Shown: positions 5,258 through 11,597 of the stretch, piece by piece | Position numbering within the stretch: position 1 is the stretch's first letter | Layout: the number at the start of each line of letters is the position of its first letter | From: Archangiaceae bacterium | Lineage (GTDB): Bacteria; Myxococcota; Myxococcia; Myxococcales; Myxococcaceae | Assembly (NCBI GenBank): GCA_023248915.1 | Contig: JAHFDQ010000024.1 | Coordinates: 1-11,597 of the forward strand | DNA: 11,597 bases | Reading direction: 5' to 3' | Notes under the pieces: generated by a model | Told to the model about the DNA's origin: nothing | The model's input: the letters and a program-made list of their open reading frames with translations, nothing else | Database searches by the model: none | Made by a program: the position numbers and the translations under genes

Positions 5258-7486
5258 GTGCCTCAGTCGGACAGCCACTTCGGAAAATACGAGCTGCTCG
5301 AACGTATTGCCGCCGGTGGCATGGCCGAGATCTACCGCGCCCGCTTCACCGCGGCCGCCGGCATCACCAAGGACGTCGTCATCAAGAAGATTCTGCCCCA
5401 CTACGCGGGCAGCAAGGCCTTCATCTCGATGTTCATCAACGAGGCGAAGATCGCCGTCCGGTTGTCGCACGGAAACATCGCCCAGGTGTTCGACTTCGGC
5501 GAGATCGACGGCGAGTACTTCCTGGCGATGGAGTACGTGCACGGCCAGCCGCTGTCCAAGCTGATGAAGCGCGCCAAGACGCTCGAGCTGCCGGGCATGC
5601 CCGTCTCGTTCGCCGCGCTGGTCGGCCTCGAGTTGTGCAAGGGGCTGCATTACGCGCACACCCGGCTCGACGACGAGGGCAAGCCCCTCAACATCATCCA
5701 CCGCGACGTCTCGCCCCAGAACGTCATCATCAGCTACGAGGGGCAGGTCAAGATCGTCGACTTCGGCATCGCCAAGGCGCGAACCGCGACCGAGTCCGAG
5801 ACGGCCACCGGCGCGGTCAAGGGCAAGTACGTCTACTTCGCCCCCGAGCAGGCGCGCGGCAAAGAGCTGGACTCGCGCATCGACATCTTCGCGGCGGGCA
5901 CGGTGCTGTTCGAGCTTCTGACCGGGCGGCTGCCGTTCGAAGGGAAGATGGTCGAAGTCCTGACCAAGATCGCCAACGGCGACGTCCCGCCCATCCGGTC
6001 GGTGAACCCCGAGATTCCGGCCGAGCTCGAGAAGATTCTGCTAACCGCCATGGCAGTCGAGGCAAAGGACCGGTACCAGACCGCCGAGGCGTTTCAGACG
6101 GCGCTGTCCACCTTCCTCTACACGAGCGCGCCTTCGTTCTCGGCCGGCTCGCTGTCCCACCTGATGCAGTACCTCTTCGAGCCCGAGCTGGTCGCCGAGG
6201 GGCGGCCCGTGCAGCTACCGCGCGAATTCCTCGAGCAGGTGGGGCGCTGGCGAAAGCTGCCGCCGCCGACCGACACGATGTCGATGCCGCGGCTGACTTT
6301 GACCGAAGAGAACCCGCTGCCGGGGGGCCCCGAGTCCACCCGCACCGAGCAAGCGCAGGTCAGCAAGGTCAAGCACCGGCTGGGCTTCTGGGCGGCCGTC
6401 GCGCTGCTCGTCGCCACCGGGCTGACTGCGGTGACGGTGGTCGCGGTGCGCCGGCTGGGCACCTTCTCGGTGCGGCTCGAGTCGTCGCCGTCCGGCGCGA
6501 CCGTGACGCTCGATGGCCAGGTTTCCGGCAACGTCACGCCCCAATTGATCTCGAACCTGGCGGCGACCCGGCCCCATCGCCTCGCCATCTCGGCGCCAGG
6601 AATGAAGCCGTGGGCGCGCGAGCTCTCGGCCGAGCGCGGCACCGTGGTGCCAGTCTTCGCCCAGCTCGAGCCCGAGGCGCCTCCACCCGAACCGCCCCCG
6701 CCACCGGTCGCGTCACCCGCCCCGAAGCCGGCGGACGAGGTCCCGATGGGCGCCGAGTTTCCGGCGAGGGCGATTCGCCTCGACCCGAAGAAGCACCTGC
6801 TCATCGTCCCACCGACCGCCGCGGCGCACGCCGCCCTCGACGCGGCGAAGGTGTACCGCGTCTGGACGGAAGGCCGGCTGACCTCGGGCAAGGCGAAGGA
6901 CCGCGCCCTGACTGATCAGGCGCTCTTCTTCCTCGACGGGCCGGTCGCCGCCGGCGACTCGTTCGGCGTCGTCGGCCCCAAGCCCCGCCTGGTGAAGGAC
7001 GGCTCGGCCCTCTACGCCTTCCGGCTGGACGCCTCGGCCTCGGACTTCAAGGGCGCCGTGAAGGTCCGCGTGCAGGAACGCGGCGCCGCGACCGGCACTT
7101 CCCTGAAGGTCGACCCGCGCGAGGCCGTCGCGCTCGACGCCGCCCAGCGCTTCACCCTGTCGAACCTCGACTCGTCGAAGACCTACGAATTCCAGCTCGC
7201 CGACGGTGACGACCCGGCCCGCACCCGGTCCGGCCCTTCGGGCCAGGTGGGCAGGGCCGTCTGCGTGCTCAGCGCCGGTTCGACCGTGCTCGACGGGAAG
7301 CGGTGGGTGCGCGAGGCCCAGCGGGTGTTCGAGGTTGGCAAACCCTATCGGGTGCGGGGCGCGCTCTGGGCGTACTTCACGTTCCTGGACGCCGCGGCCG
7401 ACGACAACGGCGGTGCGCTCGACCTGCGCGTGGCCGAGGTGCCCGGGCTCGGGCCCGCGGCTCAAAGCCCCCGCCTGCGGCGCTGA
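5258..7486 (+). CDS. Membrane Ser/Thr protein kinase with PEGA domain and duplicated C-terminal module
   Basis: A 742-residue Hanks-type kinase. The catalytic domain spans about 11-285: glycine loop IAAGGMAE, lysine K43 in VVIK, E62 in helix C, HRD at 148-150 within HRDVSPQN (D150, N155), DFG at 168-170, APE at 195-197 and D209 in RIDIF. All catalytic residues are present, so it should be active. A single membrane helix lies at about 376-397, placing the kinase in the cytoplasm and the rest outside. Residues 402-470 match a PEGA domain (RLESSPSGATVTLDG), followed by a proline-rich spacer (472-490). The remaining 250 residues are not recognised but show internal repetition (585-605 against 705-725). 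The GTG start is supported by GGAG 7 bases upstream. The outer part probably senses an envelope cue; ligand and substrates are unknown. It stands alone, divergent from the App1 gene. Confidence 0.94.
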   Translation: MPQSDSHFGKYELLERIAAGGMAEIYRARFTAAAGITKDVVIKKILPHYAGSKAFISMFINEAKIAVRLSHGNIAQVFDFGEIDGEYFLAMEYVHGQPLSKLMKRAKTLELPGMPVSFAALVGLELCKGLHYAHTRLDDEGKPLNIIHRDVSPQNVIISYEGQVKIVDFGIAKARTATESETATGAVKGKYVYFAPEQARGKELDSRIDIFAAGTVLFELLTGRLPFEGKMVEVLTKIANGDVPPIRSVNPEIPAELEKILLTAMAVEAKDRYQTAEAFQTALSTFLYTSAPSFSAGSLSHLMQYLFEPELVAEGRPVQLPREFLEQVGRWRKLPPPTDTMSMPRLTLTEENPLPGGPESTRTEQAQVSKVKHRLGFWAAVALLVATGLTAVTVVAVRRLGTFSVRLESSPSGATVTLDGQVSGNVTPQLISNLAATRPHRLAISAPGMKPWARELSAERGTVVPVFAQLEPEAPPPEPPPPPVASPAPKPADEVPMGAEFPARAIRLDPKKHLLIVPPTAAAHAALDAAKVYRVWTEGRLTSGKAKDRALTDQALFFLDGPVAAGDSFGVVGPKPRLVKDGSALYAFRLDASASDFKGAVKVRVQERGAATGTSLKVDPREAVALDAAQRFTLSNLDSSKTYEFQLADGDDPARTRSGPSGQVGRAVCVLSAGSTVLDGKRWVREAQRVFEVGKPYRVRGALWAYFTFLDAAADDNGGALDLRVAEVPGLGPAAQSPRLRR

Positions 7487-7526
7487 TCCGACCTGTCGCG
7501 GCGCGTAACCGGTTGTAGCCGAAAAA

Positions 7527-7554
7527 TTGATCTGCGTCTCCACGCTCCTACCAT
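7527..7554 (+). promoter_or_regulatory. Candidate sigma70-type promoter for the small exported peptide
   Basis: TTGATC (7527-7532) and TACCAT (7549-7554) are spaced 16 bases apart and each match the -35 and -10 consensus at 4 of 6 positions. They lie in the 107-base gap after the kinase stop, about 40 bases before the next start codon. The same gap holds the palindrome AACCGGTT (7507-7514). Confidence 0.3.
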
Positions 7555-7593
7555 GTGGTGAAACGTGAGCGGCGCGAGCGCGCGGGAGACGAC

Positions 7594-7788
7594 ATGAAGA
7601 AGCTGATCTCGATGGCGGCAGCGGTGGTCCTGATCGCGGTGGCGGTGTCGTACTCGACGCAGGTGCTGGCCCAAGCCGAACCCGACGTCACTGACGCCCA
7701 GGTCAACGCCCGGATCGACGCCCGCCTGCACCAGGTGCTCGCCGGGATGATCCTCGAGCGGGCGACTCGCGCTTCCGCCTCCCGCTGA
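7594..7788 (+). CDS. Small exported peptide, function unknown
   Basis: A 64-residue protein I do not recognise. It begins MKKLISMAAAVVLIAVAVSY and has a classical Sec signal: two lysines, a hydrophobic core, and a likely signal peptidase site after AQA near residue 30. That leaves a mature peptide of about 35 residues (EPDVTDAQVNARIDARLHQV and on) which looks amphipathic and helical, with no cysteines. I start at the ATG at 7594 because GGGAG lies just upstream and the signal is then at the very N-terminus; a longer in-frame version from 7555 would put 13 charged residues before it. It has its own candidate promoter and lies between the kinase and carD. A periplasmic role is likely, but nothing in the sequence suggests which. 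Confidence 0.65.
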   Translation: MKKLISMAAAVVLIAVAVSYSTQVLAQAEPDVTDAQVNARIDARLHQVLAGMILERATRASASR

Positions 7789-7794
7789 ACGCCT

Positions 7795-7808
7795 CGCCGG
7801 TTCCGGCG
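7795..7808 (+). terminator. Short hairpin after the small exported peptide gene
   Basis: CGCCGG and CCGGCG (7795-7800 and 7803-7808) are perfect inverted arms around TT, 6 bases after the peptide stop and before carD. No T tract follows. It could weakly separate the two transcripts or be a protein-binding site. Confidence 0.28.
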
Positions 7809-7856
7809 CTAAAGCCGTGGCGCGGCGCGGGGAGTGTGCTATCCGTCCGCCGCGAA

Positions 7857-8996
7857 ATGGCCGACTCCTCACCGCAATTGTCGCTCGCGGTCGGTGACCG
7901 CGTCGTCTACCCGAACCAGGGCGTCTGCCGCGTCTCCGGCGTCGAGACGAAGGAGGTCGCCGGGCAGCGGCTGACCTTCGTCACCATGAAGCGCGAGGAA
8001 GATGGCGCGCTGGTGATGGTGCCCCAGACCAAGGTGCAGACCATCGGGCTCAGGAAGGTCGCCACCGCCGACGAGGTGGCGAAAATCTTCGCCTTCCTGA
8101 AATCGGACAGTGACAAGGCCAACCTCGACTGGAAGCGCCGGCGCGACGCCAACTCAGGGAGGATGGCGCAGGGCGGGCTCCTGGGCATGGCCGAGGTGGT
8201 GAAGGGGCTGCAGGTGCTGTCCGAGCTGCGACCGCTCCCAACGAAGGAACGCGAGCTGTACGACAACGCCCGGCACCTGCTGGTCGCCGAGGTCAGCGTC
8301 GCGATGGGAATCTCGGAGTGCGACGCCGAAGACTCGGTCGACGTCATCCTCTTCCCCGTCGGCAAGGAACGGCCGAAGCGCACCGCGGAAGAGTTCAAAG
8401 CCGCCAGTGAAGAGTCGGACGACGGGCTGGGGCTGGATGAGGACCTCGACCTCGACGCTCCCGGGCTCGACCTGCCCGCGGAAGAGGACGCCGCGGCCGA
8501 AGCGCCCGCCGAGGAAGAGGAAGCGCCCGCCAAGGCCACCAAGTCGATCGCGGTGAAGCGGGTCGTCCTCACGGACGACGACGAGACCCAGCCCACGGGC
8601 TCGGCGCTCTTGCCGGCCGACCTCGTCCCGGCCAGGACCAAGCGGGGGCGGCCGCCCATGTCCGCGGCGGCGGCAGCGGCGCCGGTTCCACCCGCGGAGG
8701 TCAAGGCGGCGGCCCGGACCGCTCGTCCCGGCGTTCCGCGTCCGGCACCCGCGGTCGAGACCAAGGTCGCGGCCCGCGCCGGCCGCCCTTCCGCGACGTC
8801 GCCCGCAGCTTTGGCCGCCAAGCCGGCGGCCCGGCACGCCGCGGCCTCGCCGTCGGCTCCTGTCTCCGCCAGGCCGCTGGCCCGCGCCGCCACGGAGCCC
8901 TCGCGACGCTCTCCGCCCAAGGCCAAGGCAAAGGCTCCACCCAAGGCCAAGCCGGCGCCCAAGGCCAAGGCGAAGCCGGCCAAGAAGTCGAAATAG
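7857..8996 (+). CDS. carD: CarD global transcription regulator with acidic, AT-hook and H1-like C-terminal regions
   Basis: A 379-residue myxobacterial CarD. Residues about 8-170 are the CarD/CdnL domain that contacts the RNA polymerase beta subunit and, in M. xanthus CarD, also CarG. It opens LAVGDRVVYPNQGVCRV. Residues 183-225 form a strongly acidic stretch. A canonical AT-hook, KRGRPP, lies at 262-267, and a degenerate one, RAGRP, at 307-311. The end (351-379) is a Lys/Ala/Pro-rich tail resembling histone H1. M. xanthus CarD has several AT-hooks like HMGA proteins, whereas an Anaeromyxobacter CarD has an H1-like end; this one appears mixed. In M. xanthus CarD controls light-induced carotenoid genes and development. 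I choose ATG 7857, which yields the family's N-terminus. A GTG at 7836 is in frame but has a GGGGAG only one base away. carG follows 24 bases on. Confidence 0.93.
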   Translation: MADSSPQLSLAVGDRVVYPNQGVCRVSGVETKEVAGQRLTFVTMKREEDGALVMVPQTKVQTIGLRKVATADEVAKIFAFLKSDSDKANLDWKRRRDANSGRMAQGGLLGMAEVVKGLQVLSELRPLPTKERELYDNARHLLVAEVSVAMGISECDAEDSVDVILFPVGKERPKRTAEEFKAASEESDDGLGLDEDLDLDAPGLDLPAEEDAAAEAPAEEEEAPAKATKSIAVKRVVLTDDDETQPTGSALLPADLVPARTKRGRPPMSAAAAAAPVPPAEVKAAARTARPGVPRPAPAVETKVAARAGRPSATSPAALAAKPAARHAAASPSAPVSARPLARAATEPSRRSPPKAKAKAPPKAKPAPKAKAKPAKKSK

Positions 8997-9020
8997 CCCC
9001 TCGCCAGGAAGGCCCCTCAC

Positions 9021-9533
9021 GTGATCCGCGTCGTCACGCTCGACCCCCACGACGAAAAGCACCTCGCCAAGCTGTGCCAGACCCTGTTCGCGGCCTTCGG
9101 CGTCGGCTGCGAGCACTCGGGCCACGTGGCCGTCCCCCAGGGCACGTCCGAACCGTACGACGCGGGAAAGCTGCTCGAAGAGGTCGCGGGCGTTCGCGCC
9201 TACGCCGACGACAAGGTGCTGTACCTCACCTCGAAGAAGCTGAAGGACCGCGCGCTGGCCCCCGGCTCGGCGCCGACCTCGGGCTACGCCCGGTACGGCA
9301 GAGACCGCGCCCTGGTCACCACCTTCGGCATCAAGGACCTCGAGGTGGGGCTGCGCACGGTGGCCCGCCAGGCCCTGCACCAGCTCGGCCACGTCTGGGA
9401 ATTGCACCACTGCCTCGACCCGCGCTGCGCGATGTACCCGCCCTGGACGCCGTCCTTCCCGCAGGGTGAGGCCCTCTTCTGTACGTTCTGCCGCGAGAAG
9501 AGCGAGCAGAAGATTCGCCTTGCCAAGTCCTGA
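9021..9533 (+). CDS. carG: CarG, zinc-binding archaemetzincin-like partner of CarD
   Basis: A 170-residue CarG. In M. xanthus it is a zinc-bound co-regulator that does not bind DNA itself but acts through CarD. The archaemetzincin signature HExxHxxGxxHC appears as H120-Q121-LG-H124-VW-E127-LH-H130-C131. The three histidines are kept, but the catalytic Glu is Gln and the Gly is Glu, so no protease activity is expected. C131, C136 (in CAM) and the C154-TF-C157 pair supply the second zinc site. The GTG start at 9021 has AGGAAGG 8 bases upstream. It lies 24 bases after carD and must be co-transcribed with it, matching a protein pair that works as a complex. Its last 14 bases overlap the likely start of the next gene. 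Confidence 0.93.
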   Translation: MIRVVTLDPHDEKHLAKLCQTLFAAFGVGCEHSGHVAVPQGTSEPYDAGKLLEEVAGVRAYADDKVLYLTSKKLKDRALAPGSAPTSGYARYGRDRALVTTFGIKDLEVGLRTVARQALHQLGHVWELHHCLDPRCAMYPPWTPSFPQGEALFCTFCREKSEQKIRLAKS

Positions 9534-10500
9534 GGCCAGCGCGGGGACTCCGGCCGCCCGGATTTTGTCGCGCCTCGGCTGGGTCGAGCTCGGGACGCTC
9601 GTCCTGGCGGCGCTCTTCGCCCTCGCCTTCCACGCCCGGCTGCCGGGCCGCCTGGTCGACGCCGCCGACTACCAGCGCCTGGCCGAGGTGCTTGCCGCCG
9701 AGCGCGCCCCCGGCGACACCGTGCTGCTCTTTCCCTGGTGGACCGAGCGCGCGCGCCTGTACGTCCCCGACGGGCTTCCGGTCGTCGGCTACATGGTTTC
9801 CGACGGAGACCCGCTTACCCCCTACCCGCGCGTCTGGGTGATCGGCCAGCCGGCGCTCCCGGGCTCGGACTCGGCGGCCTTCGACAAGGCGTTCCTGCCG
9901 GGCCGGAGCCCGCTCGGCCCGACGCGGCGCTTCGGTAACCTGACGCTGACGCCGTATCGGAACGACCGGTACCGGCCGACGTTGTTCTCGGCGGCCGACG
10001 CCTACGCCTCGGCGCGGGTCTACGTCGAAGAACCCGACGGCCGGCGGCACGACTGCCCGTTCGACGGTCGCGAGCACCGCTGCTCGGGCAACCGCGCGCT
10101 GCACGTCGGCCCCGAGTGGCACGAGCTGAGATACGTGCCCCGGCGCTGCCTCTGGCTGCACCCTCCGGGCGGCCCTTCGCGCCTGGTGGCCGAATTCGGC
10201 CAACTGCCCCAGGGCAGCCGGCTTGCGCTCGAGGGAGGCATCATCTGGGAACACGCTTCCCGCCACGACGCGGCAATGACTGCCGCCCACCTCGGGGTGG
10301 ACGACGCGGCCACAGGCCGGCGGCTGCTCGAGCTGACGGTTCCGCCCGGGCTCGAGGGCCTTCAAAAGGCCGAGGCGACGGCCCCGTCGCTCCCTTCGCC
10401 CCTGTCGGTGAAGCTGTGGGCTCAGAGCGACAACGCCGAGGCCCGCGAGACCTGCGTCGACCTGTTCGCAGAGGGCCCGTCGGCCGCGGAGGGGCCTTGA
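9520..10500 (+). CDS. Single-pass membrane protein, probable partner of the downstream glycosyltransferase
   Basis: A protein of about 326 residues with one N-terminal membrane helix (about 22-38, VELGTLVLAALFALAF) and a soluble remainder, probably extracytoplasmic, of about 285 residues. I do not recognise a catalytic motif. The segment just after the helix (DYQRLAEVLAAE, PGDTVLLFPWWTERARLYVP) resembles the extracytoplasmic C-terminal domain that often ends PMT/ArnT-like glycosyltransferases, and the next gene encodes one. Four cysteines occur in the soluble part (CPF, HRC, RRC, ETC). I prefer the TTG at 9520, with AGAAGA 6 bases before it, overlapping carG by 14 bases. The GTG at 9466 is an alternative, but it would overlap by 68 bases and add an arginine-rich extension. 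Its stop overlaps the next start (TTGA). It probably assists or forms a complex with that enzyme. Confidence 0.75.
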   Translation: MPSPEASAGTPAARILSRLGWVELGTLVLAALFALAFHARLPGRLVDAADYQRLAEVLAAERAPGDTVLLFPWWTERARLYVPDGLPVVGYMVSDGDPLTPYPRVWVIGQPALPGSDSAAFDKAFLPGRSPLGPTRRFGNLTLTPYRNDRYRPTLFSAADAYASARVYVEEPDGRRHDCPFDGREHRCSGNRALHVGPEWHELRYVPRRCLWLHPPGGPSRLVAEFGQLPQGSRLALEGGIIWEHASRHDAAMTAAHLGVDDAATGRRLLELTVPPGLEGLQKAEATAPSLPSPLSVKLWAQSDNAEARETCVDLFAEGPSAAEGP

Positions 10501-11597
10501 GCGACGCCCTGCCTGGCGCGGGCGCCGCGACGCCACTCGTGGACCTGGCCGCGCGGCGCGAAGATCGGCTGATCGCGTTGGGCCTGTTCGCCGCCAGCTT
10601 CGTGGCGATCTTCGCCACCCAGGCCGCGGTGGGCTTCACGCGCGACGAGAGCGTCTACTTCGCCGCCGCCGAGTCGTACGCGAGCTGGTTCAGGCTGCTC
10701 TTCTCGCACCCGGCCGCCGCCTTCAACGACGCGGCCATCGTCGGCGCGTTCGACATCAACCACGAGCACCCGGTGCTCACCAAGAGCCTGTTCGGCCTGT
10801 CCTTCCTGCTTTTCCACGAGGGGCTGGGGTGGCTGAAGCCCGCGGCGGCATTCCGCGTTCCGGCCTTCGCGTTCGCCGCGCTCATCCCCGCGCTGGTGTA
10901 CCTGTTCGGCCGAGAGCTGTACGGGCGGAAGGCGGGCCTGTTCGCGGCGCTGTCCTTCTTCCTCCTGCCCCGCCAGTTCTTCCACGCGCACCTGGCCTGC
11001 TTCGACGTGCCGGTGGCGACGATGTGGCTCTTCACCGTCTACGCCTTCTGGAAGGCGCAGCGCCAGCGCGGCTGGTGGCTCGCCTCTGGCGTCGTCTTCG
11101 GGCTGACCCTGGCCACCAAGCACAACGGCCTGTTTCTGCCCTTCGTGCTCGGGCCGTTCGCGCTCTGGCGCGGCTTCTCGGAAACGCGAGGCAACACCGC
11201 GGCGCGCGCGCTCACTTGGCAACTGGTCGGCGCGTTCACCGGCGCAACCGTGCTTTACGGGCTCCTGTACGTCATCCTGGGCGCGACGCCGTTCCAGGAC
11301 AGATTCCTGCTGCTCAGCCCGCACGTGGCGTTGTTTGTCGCGCTGGCCGGGACGAGCGCCTGGTTGCTGGCGCGCTTGTCCACAGAGAGCCCGGGCGCCT
11401 TCCGCGCGATGGCGCCCATCGGAGCGATGGCGGTGCTCGGCCCGGTGCTGTTCTACGCGCTCTGGCCGTACCTCTGGCACCACCCGGTCGATCGCACGGC
11501 CTGGTACCTCGCCTACCACGCCTTGCATACCCAGTACGCCTGGCTGTACCTGGGCCGGCTGTTGCGCGAGCCACCCTTCCCTCTCCAATACGTCGTC
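10497..11597 (+). CDS. GT39/ArnT-like polyprenyl-phosphate-sugar glycosyltransferase, 3'-truncated
   Basis: The first 367 residues of a multi-pass membrane glycosyltransferase of the PMT/ArnT superfamily; the frame is still open at the window edge. These enzymes move a sugar from a polyprenyl-phosphate carrier to a protein or lipid on the outer face of the inner membrane. After a polar start and a first helix (about 26-46), the first outer loop holds GFTRDESVYF with the catalytic-type D50-E51. HEHPVLTK (89-96), FHAHLACFDVPV (162-173) and LATKHNGLF (205-213) are further family hallmarks. Several hydrophobic segments follow, up to residue 367. No ATG is near the N-terminus; the TTG at 10497 overlaps the previous stop as TTGA and has GGAGGGG just upstream, so it is well supported. 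The acceptor is unknown. It is coupled to the single-pass protein and packed behind carDG. Confidence 0.9.
   Translation, partial: MSDALPGAGAATPLVDLAARREDRLIALGLFAASFVAIFATQAAVGFTRDESVYFAAAESYASWFRLLFSHPAAAFNDAAIVGAFDINHEHPVLTKSLFGLSFLLFHEGLGWLKPAAAFRVPAFAFAALIPALVYLFGRELYGRKAGLFAALSFFLLPRQFFHAHLACFDVPVATMWLFTVYAFWKAQRQRGWWLASGVVFGLTLATKHNGLFLPFVLGPFALWRGFSETRGNTAARALTWQLVGAFTGATVLYGLLYVILGATPFQDRFLLLSPHVALFVALAGTSAWLLARLSTESPGAFRAMAPIGAMAVLGPVLFYALWPYLWHHPVDRTAWYLAYHALHTQYAWLYLGRLLREPPFPLQYVV

Noticed and set aside
4681..6915. A 744-codon frame overlapping the App1 gene and the kinase
   Set aside because: It crosses two well-supported genes in a different frame, and its translation is low-complexity and Arg-rich.
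8640..8996. The Ala/Pro/Lys-rich end of carD as DNA repeats or a frameshifted tail
   Set aside because: The frame stays open to a normal stop followed by a proper carG ribosome-binding site, and the composition matches known CarD tails.
9021..9533. CarG as an active archaemetzincin protease
   Set aside because: The catalytic Glu of HExxH is replaced by Gln, and the gene follows carD as expected for the non-proteolytic regulator.
10422..11588. A 388-codon minus-strand frame opposite the glycosyltransferase
   Set aside because: The plus-strand frame has membrane helices, the DE motif and a good start, whereas the minus frame is Gln/Arg/Glu-rich with no recognisable features.
1..11597. A wholly new gene system such as a CRISPR array, retron, integron or biosynthetic cluster
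   Set aside because: No regularly spaced repeats, reverse transcriptase, integrase, attachment-site pair or synthase genes are visible. The window is ordinary core-like chromosome with some uncharacterised proteins.

Overview
The window comes from a GC-rich chromosome, almost certainly a myxobacterium (Myxococcota, probably the Myxococcus/Anaeromyxobacter side). The main evidence is an adjacent carD-carG pair, which as far as I know is confined to myxobacteria. Supporting signs are a membrane Ser/Thr kinase with the HRDVSPQN catalytic loop, a PilZ protein and Cys-rich lipoproteins. Coding density is very high. No stretch over about 110 bases lacks a gene, and I see no rRNA, tRNA, CRISPR array, insertion sequence or phage gene.

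Layout. (1) Positions 2-448: a PilZ c-di-GMP-binding protein, probably cut at its 5' end. (2) 471-1102, minus: a VapBC-type toxin-antitoxin pair with an ATGA overlap; repeated and palindromic sequence in front of vapB is a candidate operator. (3) 1208-2995, minus: a 595-residue FadE/VLCAD-type acyl-CoA dehydrogenase, divergent from (4) 3072-3404, plus: a small 13-cysteine lipoprotein. (5) 3430-5186, minus: a two-gene unit encoding an exported App1-type (DUF2183) HAD phosphatase and a lipoprotein with two ExbD/TolR-like segments, overlapping by 4 bases. (6) 5258-7486, plus: a Ser/Thr kinase with a PEGA domain and an unrecognised, apparently duplicated C-terminal region. (7) 7594-7788, plus: a 64-residue exported peptide. 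(8) 7857-9533, plus: carD and carG. (9) 9520-11597, plus: a single-pass membrane protein and a GT39/ArnT-like glycosyltransferase that runs off the window, each overlapping its upstream neighbour.

How the genes relate. CarD and CarG act together in M. xanthus as a global regulatory complex (light-induced carotenogenesis and fruiting-body development). Here CarD's C-terminus combines one clear AT-hook with a lysine/alanine/proline-rich histone H1-like tail, and CarG keeps its metal ligands but has Gln in place of the catalytic Glu. The two downstream genes are packed against carG and may be co-transcribed with it, although their envelope-glycosylation role looks unrelated. The App1 phosphatase and ExbD-like lipoprotein form a second tight unit facing the envelope.

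I do not see a dedicated defence or mobile system. The least explained parts are the kinase's duplicated extracytoplasmic module, the App1/lipoprotein pair and the glycosyltransferase partner protein.
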